Of a DNA stretch of 64,000 nucleotides, positions 51,433 through 59,322 are shown piece after piece (position 1 is the stretch's first letter; each line of letters starts with the position of its first letter). Origin of the DNA: Enterococcus nangangensis. Lineage in GTDB: Bacteria > Bacillota > Bacilli > Lactobacillales > Enterococcaceae. Made by a program: the position numbers and the translations under genes. The notes below the pieces were generated by a model that saw only the letters and a list, made by a program, of their open reading frames with translations, made no database searches and was not told the origin of the DNA. The stretch lies in assembly GCF_005405245.1 (NCBI RefSeq), contig NZ_BJDR01000003.1, forward strand, positions 53,835 through 117,834, in the 5' to 3' direction.

Positions 51433-53061
51433 TTAAACTGGTTCTAAAACGACAGCAAGGGCGTCGTAAGGTGCTAAATGTAATTCAAGTTGGTGGTCAT
51501 TCAAAGCCGATCGATTGGTAATTACTACTCGTTCCACTGCCCGCGGTAGCGTAAAGACAGCTGCTTCTTTACTGAGGTTCGCCACTATGAGTAAAGTTTC
51601 CCCTTGATAGGAACGCTCATAAGCAAAAACATTGGGAGCACTGGCTAATAAAGTGAAATCCCCCCAAACCACTAATGGCCAAGCTTTTCTTAAGGCAATT
51701 AATTGTTGATAGGTATAAAAGATGGAGTCTGGTTGTTCTAAGGCCCGTTGCGCATTTATGGTTAAATAATCTTGTGTGATGGATAGCCACGGTGTGCCTG
51801 TGGTAAAGCCAGCTTGCAGCTGGTCATTCCATAAAAATGGCGAACGAGCGGTGTCGCGCCCCATCCGGTTAATCATCGCCAAGACTTCTGCCATGGTGAA
51901 GCCACGGGCGAGACGTTCTTGGGCCATATTTAAAGACTCAATATCGGCGACTTCGGCTAAGGAGTTCACTTGGCGATTCACCATGCCAATTTCTTCCCCT
52001 TGATAAATATAAGGTGTCCCTTTCATTAAGTGTAACAAAATTGCCAAACATTTGCCCGATTTTTCCCGTAAAATTCCTTCCGCACCGAAACGCGAAATGA
52101 CCCGTGGCAAATCATGATTATTCCAAAATAAGGAATTCCAGCCTTCATCCCCTAAAGTCGTCTGCCACTTAGCTAAAATATTTTTAAGTTGGGGCACGTC
52201 GAAAGGACGACTATCCCACTTTTCTTTGCCGGGCACTTGGTCGACTTCCATCGTCTCAAATTGAAAGACCATGGAAAACTCGTGACGCTTTGGATTGGAA
52301 TAAAGCTTGGCGATTTCCGGTGTCGCCCCCCACGTTTCCCCCACCGTCATCACGTCGTACTTGCCAAAGGTTTCACGATTCATCTCTTGCAAGTAGGCGT
52401 GAAGTTGCGGTCCATTATTAATAATTTTTCGGAAAGGCTCCTTGCCAATTTGGTCGATGACATCTAAACGAAAGCCCCCGATGCCCTTAGCTAACCAAAA
52501 ATTCATCATGTCATAAATTTCGACCCGTACTTGGGGATTTTTCCAATTTAAATCTGGTTGTTTTTTACTAAACATATGGAGGTAGTATTGCTCCGTAGCG
52601 GCTTGGTACTCCCAGGCCGAACCTGAAAAAACGGAGGTCAAATCATTAGGTGGCAAGTCTCCTTGCCCATCCGCCCAAATGTAGTAGTCGCGATAAGGAT
52701 TATCTTTTGACTTTTGGGCCGCTTGAAACCACGGGTGCTCATCGGAAGTATGATTGACTACTAAATCCATAATCAAGCGAATGTTGCGCTTTTTAGCTTC
52801 GACGATTAATTTATCCATATCCGCCATCGTGCCAAATTCGGGCATAATGGCGCGATAATCAGAAATATCGTAGCCGTTGTCGTCATTAGGAGACGCGTAA
52901 ACAGGGGACAGCCACAGCGCTTCAATCCCTAGTTCAGCTAAGTAATCCAGGCGACTAATAATTCCCGGCAAATCCCCAATCCCATCGCCATTACTATCTT
53001 GAAAAGAACGGGGATAAATTTGGTAAACGATAGCTGATTGCCACCAATGAGCTTGTTTCAT
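51433..53061 (-). CDS. GH13_31 oligo-1,6-glucosidase-type alpha-glucosidase
   Basis: This 542-residue enzyme has an N-terminal IYPRSFQDSNGDGIGDLPGI signature. Nucleophile Asp200 lies in GFRLDVIDQ, acid/base Glu242 in TVGETWG and Asp317 in WNNHDLPR. The residue after the nucleophile is Val201, which in subfamily 31 goes with activity on alpha-1,6 bonds (isomaltose, panose). It is cytoplasmic, with no signal peptide. Its start overlaps the stop of the upstream GH13 gene by four bases; malR follows after 18 bases. It would handle branch-derived isomalto-oligosaccharides entering with maltodextrins. Confidence 0.88.
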   Translation of the reverse strand: MKQAHWWQSAIVYQIYPRSFQDSNGDGIGDLPGIISRLDYLAELGIEALWLSPVYASPNDDNGYDISDYRAIMPEFGTMADMDKLIVEAKKRNIRLIMDLVVNHTSDEHPWFQAAQKSKDNPYRDYYIWADGQGDLPPNDLTSVFSGSAWEYQAATEQYYLHMFSKKQPDLNWKNPQVRVEIYDMMNFWLAKGIGGFRLDVIDQIGKEPFRKIINNGPQLHAYLQEMNRETFGKYDVMTVGETWGATPEIAKLYSNPKRHEFSMVFQFETMEVDQVPGKEKWDSRPFDVPQLKNILAKWQTTLGDEGWNSLFWNNHDLPRVISRFGAEGILREKSGKCLAILLHLMKGTPYIYQGEEIGMVNRQVNSLAEVADIESLNMAQERLARGFTMAEVLAMINRMGRDTARSPFLWNDQLQAGFTTGTPWLSITQDYLTINAQRALEQPDSIFYTYQQLIALRKAWPLVVWGDFTLLASAPNVFAYERSYQGETLLIVANLSKEAAVFTLPRAVERVVITNRSALNDHQLELHLAPYDALAVVLEPV

Positions 53062-54743
53062 GTAATGTCCTCCTCGCTATTATTTGCTGGCGTTACTATT
53101 TTGTAAAGACGCGCTTCATAAGGAGTCAAGTGATGCGTATCTCCTAAACTTTGGGTCACCTCAACATTACTCAACAATAGTTCGGCGTTCTCCACTTGTT
53201 GGGGCAAAGCCAGCATGGCAATTTGTGGTGTTAAGTTCACCATCACTAAAAAGCGCGTGTCTGCTATTTGTCGCTCGTAGACAAAGGTCTGCTGATTTTC
53301 CGGTTGGAAGTCTGTAAAGCGGCCTTTGTTTAAAGCCGGATTATTTTTTTTCAAGGTTAAAAGCTCTTGATAAAAACAAAAGAGGGACTGCGAATTTTTT
53401 AAGTTGGTGGTGACGTTTAAATGCTCTTTATTGGGGTTTACTTGAAACCACGGTTGCACGTTGGAAAAACCGGCAAACACACTTTCATCCCATTGCATCA
53501 TGGTGCGGGCATTATCACGGGTCGTCTTGCCGACTAAGCTAAGGGCTTCTCTTGGCTCAAAGCCGGTGGTCACCAACTCGTGATAAAAATGCCGCGAGTC
53601 CACCGCATCAAATTCCGTTGGTTGCGTGAAGGGATAATTTTCCATGCCAATTTCTTGGCCTTGGTAAATAAACGGCGTGCCTTGGAGCAAGACGTACATC
53701 ATAGCTAGTGCTTTTCCCGCTTTTTCCTCCAAATTTTTTGGCGGCTGTAATAAAGAAATACTGCGGGGCAAATCGTGATTTTCCATATAAAGAGCGTTCC
53801 ACCCCCGACCATCGGCTAAAGCTTTTTGCCAGCGCACCAAGGCCGCTTTTAACCCCACCACATCCAGACTGTCTGCGGCCGTCTTTTTCCATAAATCCAA
53901 ATGATCAAATTCAAAAATCATGTCAAAGTAGCCATGAGGGCCCACCCAAGCTGGGGCTTGGGCGGCCGTCACACCAGAAGCTTCCCCCACCGTTAAACAA
54001 TCATAATGCTTAAAGACCGTCCCCAGTTCTTGTAAGAAAAGCTCAATGCCGGGGACATTTTGAAAATTAGCGAAGGGCCGTAGCGCATCATAAGGCGTTG
54101 ACCACGGTGCTTTTTTAATATGGGAAATCGCATCAATGCGGAAACCATCGACACCCATTTCTAACCAAAAGGTGACGATGTCTAAAACTTCTCGCCGCAA
54201 CGCTGGCACTTCCCAATTCAAATCAGGTTGCTCTTTAGCAAAAGTATGGAAATAATACTGTTGACTAGCTTCGTGCCACTCCCACACCGAACCCCCAAAA
54301 ATTGACAGCCAATCGTTAGGCGCCTCTGGCATTTGCGTTTCCTCATTAAAAATTGGCTTTTCCCAGATATAGTAGTCGCGATATTTACTAGTGGGATCAG
54401 CGAGGGCTGCTTGAAACCAAGGGTGTTGATCTGAAGAGTGATTCACCACTAAATCTAAAATAATTTTTAAATCTAGCGCATGAGCTGCGGCTAATAATTC
54501 TTTAAAATCCGCCAACGTACCATATTCGGGCGCGATGTCCCGATAGTCGGCAATATCATAGCCATTGTCTACATTAGGAGATGGATGAATAGGATTCAAC
54601 CAAATAAAATCCACCCCTAATTTTTTTAAATAAGGCAGACGTTGCTGAATACCCTTTAAATCACCAATTCCGTCGCCATTACTATCTTGAAAACTACGGG
54701 GGTAAATTTGATAGCCCGTAGCGTGTTGCCACCATTTTGTCAT
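53058..54743 (-). CDS. GH13_31 alpha-glucosidase, probably alpha-1,4-preferring
   Basis: This 561-residue paralogue of the next gene has IYPRSFQDSNGDGIGDLKGI, nucleophile Asp204 in GFRIDAISH, acid/base Glu254 in TVGEASG and MENHDLPR. The residue after the nucleophile is Ala205 rather than Val; in this subfamily Ala is associated with alpha-1,4 preference. It lies 35 bases after pgmB, with a MalR-like palindrome in the gap. The two adjacent genes therefore look like a duplicated and diverged pair covering both linkages. Confidence 0.87.
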   Translation of the reverse strand: MTKWWQHATGYQIYPRSFQDSNGDGIGDLKGIQQRLPYLKKLGVDFIWLNPIHPSPNVDNGYDIADYRDIAPEYGTLADFKELLAAAHALDLKIILDLVVNHSSDQHPWFQAALADPTSKYRDYYIWEKPIFNEETQMPEAPNDWLSIFGGSVWEWHEASQQYYFHTFAKEQPDLNWEVPALRREVLDIVTFWLEMGVDGFRIDAISHIKKAPWSTPYDALRPFANFQNVPGIELFLQELGTVFKHYDCLTVGEASGVTAAQAPAWVGPHGYFDMIFEFDHLDLWKKTAADSLDVVGLKAALVRWQKALADGRGWNALYMENHDLPRSISLLQPPKNLEEKAGKALAMMYVLLQGTPFIYQGQEIGMENYPFTQPTEFDAVDSRHFYHELVTTGFEPREALSLVGKTTRDNARTMMQWDESVFAGFSNVQPWFQVNPNKEHLNVTTNLKNSQSLFCFYQELLTLKKNNPALNKGRFTDFQPENQQTFVYERQIADTRFLVMVNLTPQIAMLALPQQVENAELLLSNVEVTQSLGDTHHLTPYEARLYKIVTPANNSEEDIT

Positions 54744-54769
54744 CTTGCACCTCTTACTTTGTTATAAAA

Positions 54770-54783
54770 TGTTACCGCTCACA
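54770..54783. promoter_or_regulatory. MalR-like site overlapping the pgmB stop
   Basis: TGTTACCGCTCACA is a degenerate form of the palindromes at 48454 and 50356, between pgmB and the GH13 genes. No good promoter is beside it, so it may be an internal roadblock or a weak site. Confidence 0.4.
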
Positions 54784-55432
54784 ATTTTTTTAATTGAAAC
54801 AAATGATCACCTGTGAAGTCGACTAAATTAGCATGAACTTCATCTGCTAATGGTAAATTTTCTTTCGTACCGACACCTACTACGTACATGCCGCCAGCTT
54901 TCCCCGCTTCACAACCTGCTAAGGCATCTTCAAAAACGACACAAAACGTTGGCGCAAGCCCTAACTTTTCGGCGCCTTTTAAGAAAACTTCGGGATCTGG
55001 TTTGGCTTTTTGTACATCATTGCCATCGACTATCGCATCAAAGTATTGATCTAAGCCGGTGCGCTTTAAAATTAAGGGCGCATTTTTACTAGCTGAGCCG
55101 AGACAAATTTTAATTTTTTCTTGTTGGAGATGGGTTAATAAGGCGGTGACCCCTGGTAAAATTTCCGTTGCATCCATCTTTTCAATGTAGCTGACATATA
55201 AATCATTTTTTTCTTGCGCAAATTTTTCTTTGGTGGCCGTATCATATTGTTGGTCGCCTAAAGAGAGTAAAACGTCTAAAGATGCCATACGAGAGACGCC
55301 TTTTAAGCGTTCGTTGTCTCGTTCCGTAAAGTGAATGCCTAATTTTTGTGCCAGCGCTTGCCACGCTAAGAAGTGATATTTGGCGGTGTCGACTAACACG
55401 CCGTCTAAATCAAAGATTGCCCCTTGATACAT
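54779..55432 (-). CDS. pgmB: Beta-phosphoglucomutase (second copy)
   Basis: This 217-residue HAD-family mutase has FDLDGVLVDTAKYHF, RLKGVSRMASLDVLL, GSASKNAP, KPDPEVF and FEDALAG. It converts beta-glucose 1-phosphate from maltose phosphorylase to glucose 6-phosphate. It resembles the copy at 26475 over its length but differs at many positions, so it is an old duplication. It is the first gene of the pgmB-GH13-GH13-malR operon. Confidence 0.95.
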   Translation of the reverse strand: MYQGAIFDLDGVLVDTAKYHFLAWQALAQKLGIHFTERDNERLKGVSRMASLDVLLSLGDQQYDTATKEKFAQEKNDLYVSYIEKMDATEILPGVTALLTHLQQEKIKICLGSASKNAPLILKRTGLDQYFDAIVDGNDVQKAKPDPEVFLKGAEKLGLAPTFCVVFEDALAGCEAGKAGGMYVVGVGTKENLPLADEVHANLVDFTGDHLFQLKKL

Positions 55433-55500
55433 GGTGATGACCCCTTTCAGCCGACGACTATCGGCTTATAAATTTCGTTAAAATGACGATTTATCACTTC

Positions 55501-55530
55501 ATTCTAGCAAGTCCCTTTTGCTAGCGTCAA
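55501..55530 (-). promoter_or_regulatory. Promoter of the pgmB operon with an internal inverted repeat
   Basis: TTGACG-N18-TAGAAT on the minus strand. A perfect 7-bp inverted repeat (CTAGCAA 55504-55510, TTGCTAG 55518-55524) fills the spacer and touches the -10 box, a natural place for a repressor. Confidence 0.55.
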
Positions 55531-55591
55531 CTCACGTCAAGCCTGCAAATAGCGGAAAAGTCCTGAATTTTTTTATTTTTTGTTATTTTTC

Positions 55592-55620
55592 TTGGGGAAA
55601 AGATTTCTTTTTGTTAGACT
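55592..55620 (+). promoter_or_regulatory. Candidate promoter of the DUF4430 lipoprotein gene
   Basis: TTGGGG-N17-TAGACT, about 40 bases before the start codon. Confidence 0.4.
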
Positions 55621-55661
55621 GGTGATACACTAAGAAAAAACTTTTGCTGAAGGAGTAGACG

Positions 55662-56075
55662 ATGCAAAAAATAAAAATAAGCTTTCTCGTTCTTTTAGGC
55701 TTTTTCCTCTTAAGAGCTTGCAATACGCAGCCAAATTCTGACTCGACTAGCACTACTACAAGCTCCACCACCGCCACTAGTGAAGCACCTGCCACTGAGA
55801 CTGCTACCATCACCTTAATGAAAGGTGACAAAACTTTTGACGAAAAGACCGTGCACTTCGCTGAAGGTGCCAGCTTACTAAAAGTTTTAAAAGCCAACTT
55901 TAAAGTGGAGGAAGTCAACGACTTTATCTTAAGCATTGATGAGCTGGAACAAGATGAAAAAAATAATTACTACTGGATTTTCGCAGTCAATGATCATACG
56001 GTCACTACCGGCGCTGGTGAAACGATTTTAAAAGATGGTGATCAGGTCACCTTCACTTACGAGGAATTTAAGTAG
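55662..56075 (+). CDS. DUF4430-domain lipoprotein
   Basis: This 137-residue protein has a lipoprotein signal ending FFLLRAC (Cys20), a Ser/Thr-rich linker (about 25-47) and a DUF4430-like domain. SLLKVLKANFKVEE, NYYWIFAVNDHTVTTGA and LKDGDQVTFTYEEF are visible in that domain. DUF4430 domains resemble the C-terminal part of transcobalamin and occur in cell-surface ligand-binding proteins, sometimes near cobalamin or ECF transporters; none is adjacent here. AAGGAG precedes the ATG. It has its own promoter candidate and terminator. Function unknown. Confidence 0.8.
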   Translation: MQKIKISFLVLLGFFLLRACNTQPNSDSTSTTTSSTTATSEAPATETATITLMKGDKTFDEKTVHFAEGASLLKVLKANFKVEEVNDFILSIDELEQDEKNNYYWIFAVNDHTVTTGAGETILKDGDQVTFTYEEFK

Positions 56076-56087
56076 CATATTTTTACG

Positions 56088-56122
56088 AGACTTAGTAGGC
56101 CAATGCGCTACTAAGTTTTTTA
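56088..56122 (+). terminator. Terminator after the DUF4430 gene
   Basis: ACTTAGTAG and CTACTAAGT form a perfect 9-bp stem with a 9-base loop, followed by TTTTT. Confidence 0.9.
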
Positions 56123-56146
56123 TCAGTCTTAAATTATCAGAAAATA

Positions 56147-56175
56147 TTGACAACAAACTTTTCCGGGAGTAGACT
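56147..56175 (+). promoter_or_regulatory. Upstream promoter of the dehydrogenase gene
   Basis: TTGACA-N17-TAGACT. A second possible promoter (TTAACA-N17-TAATGT) overlaps the leader 35 bases downstream, so the gene may have tandem promoters. Confidence 0.7.
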
Positions 56176-56189
56176 GAGGTCAATTTAAC

Positions 56190-56222
56190 ATTTGGGCGCA
56201 GGCTGACTAATGTGCCCTAAGG
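56190..56222 (+). promoter_or_regulatory. Leader stem-loop before the dehydrogenase ribosome site
   Basis: GGGCGCA and TGTGCCC (one G-U pair) can form a 7-bp stem with a 10-base loop, ending just before AAGGAGG. The 5' part is shared with the promoter spacer at 57387. Confidence 0.45.
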
Positions 56223-56231
56223 AGGAACCCC

Positions 56232-57311
56232 ATGAATATTTCTTTTGAAGTCCGACCAGGAGCCAATCGTTATGTCAGTGGCGAAAATGTTTTACAGGAA
56301 TTGCCCCAATACTTAACCAACTTTACGCAAGTTGCGGTGATTACCGGACCCACTTCGTTTAAAATTTTTGCCGCCTACTACAATACTGAGCTTGCCTACC
56401 CGCTTTTTTATTATGACGGTAGTGCCAGTAATGAAGATGCCGCCCGTTTAGCACAAGAAATTGGCACGGCTGAAGTTATTATCGGGATTGGGGGCGGTCG
56501 CGTTTTAGATACGAGTAAATTAGTCGCTGAAATTCTCGGTTGCAAACTTGTTGCCGTACCGACGCTGATTTCTAATTGCGCTCCTTATACGCCGATTGCC
56601 GCTGTCTATCATCCTGACCATACTTTTAAAGATATTCAATATTTTCAAGATGCGCCCTTTTTAACTTTGGTGGATTATCGCTTTTTATTAGCTACACCGG
56701 TGGAATATTTAATTGCTGGCATTGGTGATACGGTAGCGAAATGGTACGAAATTGAAGGCATCACGCGGCGCTTAAGTGCCGACACTAAAAATGCTGGCGT
56801 GCGTTTAGGGATTGCCAGTGCTAAAGAAATTAAAAATATTTTATTGGCAGACTCCCTTGCTGCCTTAGCCGCACTAAAAGAACAAACGGTGACCCCAGCT
56901 TTTGGGCGCATTGCTGACACGGTGATTGCTTTAGCCGGCACGGTGGGGGGCTTTGCCGTTAACTTTGGGCGGACAGCCGGCGCTCATGCCACCCACAACG
57001 GTCTTTCTTATTTACCCGCCACCCACGAAATTTTCCACGGCGCTAAAGTAGCTTACGGTGTCTTAGTCCAATTGAGTTATACCGGCGATTATGATGAGAT
57101 TGCCCAGCTCTTACCTTTTTATCACGCTGTTGGGTTACCCACTTCTGTTACCCAATTAAATCTTGGCGCATTTGACGCTGAAACTTTAGCCCCAGTAGCG
57201 CAGTTAGCCGCGGATCCTACCGATTACTTTAATTTGATTGATCCGGCAGTTACTGGCGAAAAAGTTTTACAGGCCATCGAAAAACTAGAAACATTTATCG
57301 CTAAAAATTAA
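56232..57311 (+). CDS. Iron-containing alcohol/glycerol-dehydrogenase-family oxidoreductase
   Basis: This 359-residue protein has an N-terminal NAD-binding half with IIGIGGGRVLDTSKL and a C-terminal metal-binding half. Likely ligands are Asp166 (GIGDTVAKW), His252 (GAHATHNGL) and His269 (IFHGAKVAYG), matching glycerol dehydrogenase-like enzymes. It would oxidise a polyol or reduce a ketone using NAD(H); the substrate is unknown. It is a single gene, with ATG after AAGGAGGAA, a terminator after it and tandem promoters before it. Confidence 0.85.
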   Translation: MNISFEVRPGANRYVSGENVLQELPQYLTNFTQVAVITGPTSFKIFAAYYNTELAYPLFYYDGSASNEDAARLAQEIGTAEVIIGIGGGRVLDTSKLVAEILGCKLVAVPTLISNCAPYTPIAAVYHPDHTFKDIQYFQDAPFLTLVDYRFLLATPVEYLIAGIGDTVAKWYEIEGITRRLSADTKNAGVRLGIASAKEIKNILLADSLAALAALKEQTVTPAFGRIADTVIALAGTVGGFAVNFGRTAGAHATHNGLSYLPATHEIFHGAKVAYGVLVQLSYTGDYDEIAQLLPFYHAVGLPTSVTQLNLGAFDAETLAPVAQLAADPTDYFNLIDPAVTGEKVLQAIEKLETFIAKN

Positions 57312-57317
57312 AATATT

Positions 57318-57352
57318 TAGGCGCACGGCGTTAAGAGCTGTGCGTCTTTTTT
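57318..57352 (+). terminator. Terminator after the dehydrogenase gene
   Basis: CGCACGGC and GCTGTGCG (one G-U) form a stem followed by TTTTTT. Confidence 0.85.
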
Positions 57353-57380
57353 AGGGCAAAAAGAAAAACTGAAGTTATCA

Positions 57381-57409
57381 TTGACATTTGGGCCCAGGCT
57401 CGCTAGACT
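57381..57409 (+). promoter_or_regulatory. Promoter of the lysine riboswitch transcript
   Basis: TTGACA-N17-TAGACT, a near-consensus sigma-A promoter. Its spacer TTTGGGCCCAGGCTCGC closely resembles the sequence at 56191-56207. Confidence 0.8.
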
Positions 57410-57419
57410 TATTAAATGA

Positions 57420-57642
57420 ATTGACAATTGAATAACGCCTCAGCAAATTGAGGTAGAGGTCGCGGAGATCATTAATCCTGTGGAGTGGAAAGTCACGTGG
57501 AAACAGGCCTAGGGTGATCCGCCGAAATGTGCGAAAAAACTTTCGTTTCGTATGTTGGGACACAGGTCAATAGCCTGCGAACTGTCTTAGCGTTTCGCTA
57601 AGTTGTGCTATGTTTTTGTGAAGAGGTATCTTCAATCCCGGT
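57420..57642 (+). ncRNA. Lysine riboswitch (L-box)
   Basis: The leader between promoter and transporter carries L-box blocks in order: GAGGTAGAGGTCGCGGAG, a GGAGTGGAAAGTCACG arm, GGGTGATCCGCCGAAA, TTGGGACACAGG and CAATAGCCTGCGAACTGTC. The order and the GAxCCGCCGAA signature match lysine riboswitches of lactic acid bacteria. A terminator hairpin follows directly. High lysine should favour termination, so the downstream amino-acid ABC transporter is expected when lysine is scarce. Exact helix limits were judged by eye. Confidence 0.85.
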
Positions 57643-57678
57643 AGCGGCCTGCATAATGATGTGCGGCGGCTTTTTTTA
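57643..57678 (+). terminator. Riboswitch-controlled terminator
   Basis: AGCGGCCTGCAT pairs, with a bulge and mismatch, with ATGTGCGGCGGCT, followed by TTTTTTT. It is the expression platform of the lysine riboswitch. Confidence 0.8.
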
Positions 57679-57720
57679 TTGTTAAATTTAAGTCAGGTTA
57701 GAAGAGAAAGGATGAAGAGA

Positions 57721-59319
57721 ATGAAAAAAAGAGGACTGTGGCTGTTAGCTTTATTGGCCTTGATGAGCATTAATATTTTTAACGTTCAAGGGGTCGCAGC
57801 TGATGAAAAAACGCCGACAGATGAATTTCGAGTAGGGATGGAGGCTGGCTATGCCCCCTTTAACTGGACACAAAGTACGGACGCGAATGGGGCCGTTCAA
57901 ATGTATCAATCCACTTCTTATGCCGGCGGTTATGACGTCCAAATCGCGCAAAAAATCGCCGACGGTCTCGGTAAAAAATTAGTGATTGTCAAAACAAAAT
58001 GGGATGGCTTGTCCCCTGCCTTACAATCTGGCACGATTGATGCGATTATTGCCGGCATGTCCCCAACAACAGAACGCCGTAAAGAAATTGATTTTACTGA
58101 TGCGTATTATGAATCACAATTAGTGGTGGTGGTACGACAAGACGGCCCTTTTGCTAATGCCCAAAGCTTGGCAGACTTAAGTGGTGCTAAAATTACTGCG
58201 CAATTAAACACCTTCCATTATTCCGTCATTGACCAAATCCCTGAGGTGCAAAGAGAAACCGCCATGGATAGCTTTTCGGCGATGCGGGCGGCGCTAACCG
58301 CCGGCATTATTGATGGTTACGTCAGCGAGCGACCGGAAGGCGTCACAGCGACAGCCGTGGATAGTCACTTTAAAATGTTAGAGTTTACCCCAGAAAATAA
58401 TTTCCAAACTTCACCTGAAGATGTGCAAGTGGCGGTGGGAATGCGTAAAGGTGACTCCGATGTGGCCCGCGTGAACGAAATTTTAGCCACCATTTCCAGC
58501 GCGGAACGCAGCGCCTTAATGGATCAAGCAATTCAAGATCAACCCGCTGACACAACGGCCGCTGCTACTAACCCTTCTTTTTTCACTCAAGTTAAAACCA
58601 TTTGGCAACAATATGGCAATTTATTTTTACGGGGAGCTGGTTTAACCTTACTGGTGGCTTTAGTGGGAACCGTTGCCGGAATGATGATTGGCTTATTAGT
58701 AGGCGTCTTCCGCACTTTACCTAAAGCCCACCATGCCCTCACCCGCTTTTTGCAAAAACTCATGAACATTTTGTTGTCCATTTATATTGAAGTCTTCCGA
58801 GGAACACCCATGATGGTGCAAGCTATGGTTATCTTCTATGGCGTACCGATTTTATTAGGCTTACAATTGGATCGCACCTTTGCCGGACTGTTCATCGTCT
58901 CCATCAACACCGGCGCTTATATGTCAGAAATTGTGCGAGGCGGCATTTTTGCTGTGGACAGCGGCCAATTTGAAGCTGCTCAAGCCATTGGCATGACGCA
59001 CGGTCAAACGATGCGCAAAGTTGTCTTGCCCCAAGTTTTACGGAACATCTTGCCGGCTACGGGCAATGAGTTTGTCATTAACATTAAAGACACTGCTGTT
59101 TTAAGCGTGATTGGTTTTGCCGACCTCTTCTTCCAAGGAAATTCCGCGGCAGGTTCCAACTTCCTCTTCTTCCAAACCTTCACCATCATTGGGATTATCT
59201 ACTTGATTCTCACCTTTACCATTACCACGATTTTGCGCGCCGTGGAAAAGAAAATGGATGGACCTAGCGCCTACACGCAAATTACTGACGAGACGACAAC
59301 TGACCAGGAGGTAGCCTAA
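57721..59319 (+). CDS. Lysine ABC transporter, fused binding protein and permease
   Basis: This protein of about 532 residues has a signal peptide (MKKRGLWLLALLALM, cleavage near VAADE), an amino-acid-binding domain (about 30-270) with FRVGMEAGYAPFNW, GGYDVQIAQKIADGL and DAIIAGMSPTTERR, then a permease domain (about 300-515). The EAA loop reads FEAAQAIGMTHGQTMRKVVL. Binding-protein/permease fusions are common in lactic acid bacteria. The lysine riboswitch points to lysine as substrate. The start at 57721 has AAAGG 9 bases upstream; ATG 57712 and the frame opening at 57661, inside the terminator, are less likely. Confidence 0.9.
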   Translation: MKKRGLWLLALLALMSINIFNVQGVAADEKTPTDEFRVGMEAGYAPFNWTQSTDANGAVQMYQSTSYAGGYDVQIAQKIADGLGKKLVIVKTKWDGLSPALQSGTIDAIIAGMSPTTERRKEIDFTDAYYESQLVVVVRQDGPFANAQSLADLSGAKITAQLNTFHYSVIDQIPEVQRETAMDSFSAMRAALTAGIIDGYVSERPEGVTATAVDSHFKMLEFTPENNFQTSPEDVQVAVGMRKGDSDVARVNEILATISSAERSALMDQAIQDQPADTTAAATNPSFFTQVKTIWQQYGNLFLRGAGLTLLVALVGTVAGMMIGLLVGVFRTLPKAHHALTRFLQKLMNILLSIYIEVFRGTPMMVQAMVIFYGVPILLGLQLDRTFAGLFIVSINTGAYMSEIVRGGIFAVDSGQFEAAQAIGMTHGQTMRKVVLPQVLRNILPATGNEFVINIKDTAVLSVIGFADLFFQGNSAAGSNFLFFQTFTIIGIIYLILTFTITTILRAVEKKMDGPSAYTQITDETTTDQEVA

Positions 59320-59322
59320 GTT

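Noticed and set aside
55583..55936. 117-residue minus-strand frame over the DUF4430 gene
   Set aside because: Antisense shadow of a lipoprotein gene with lipobox, ribosome site and terminator.
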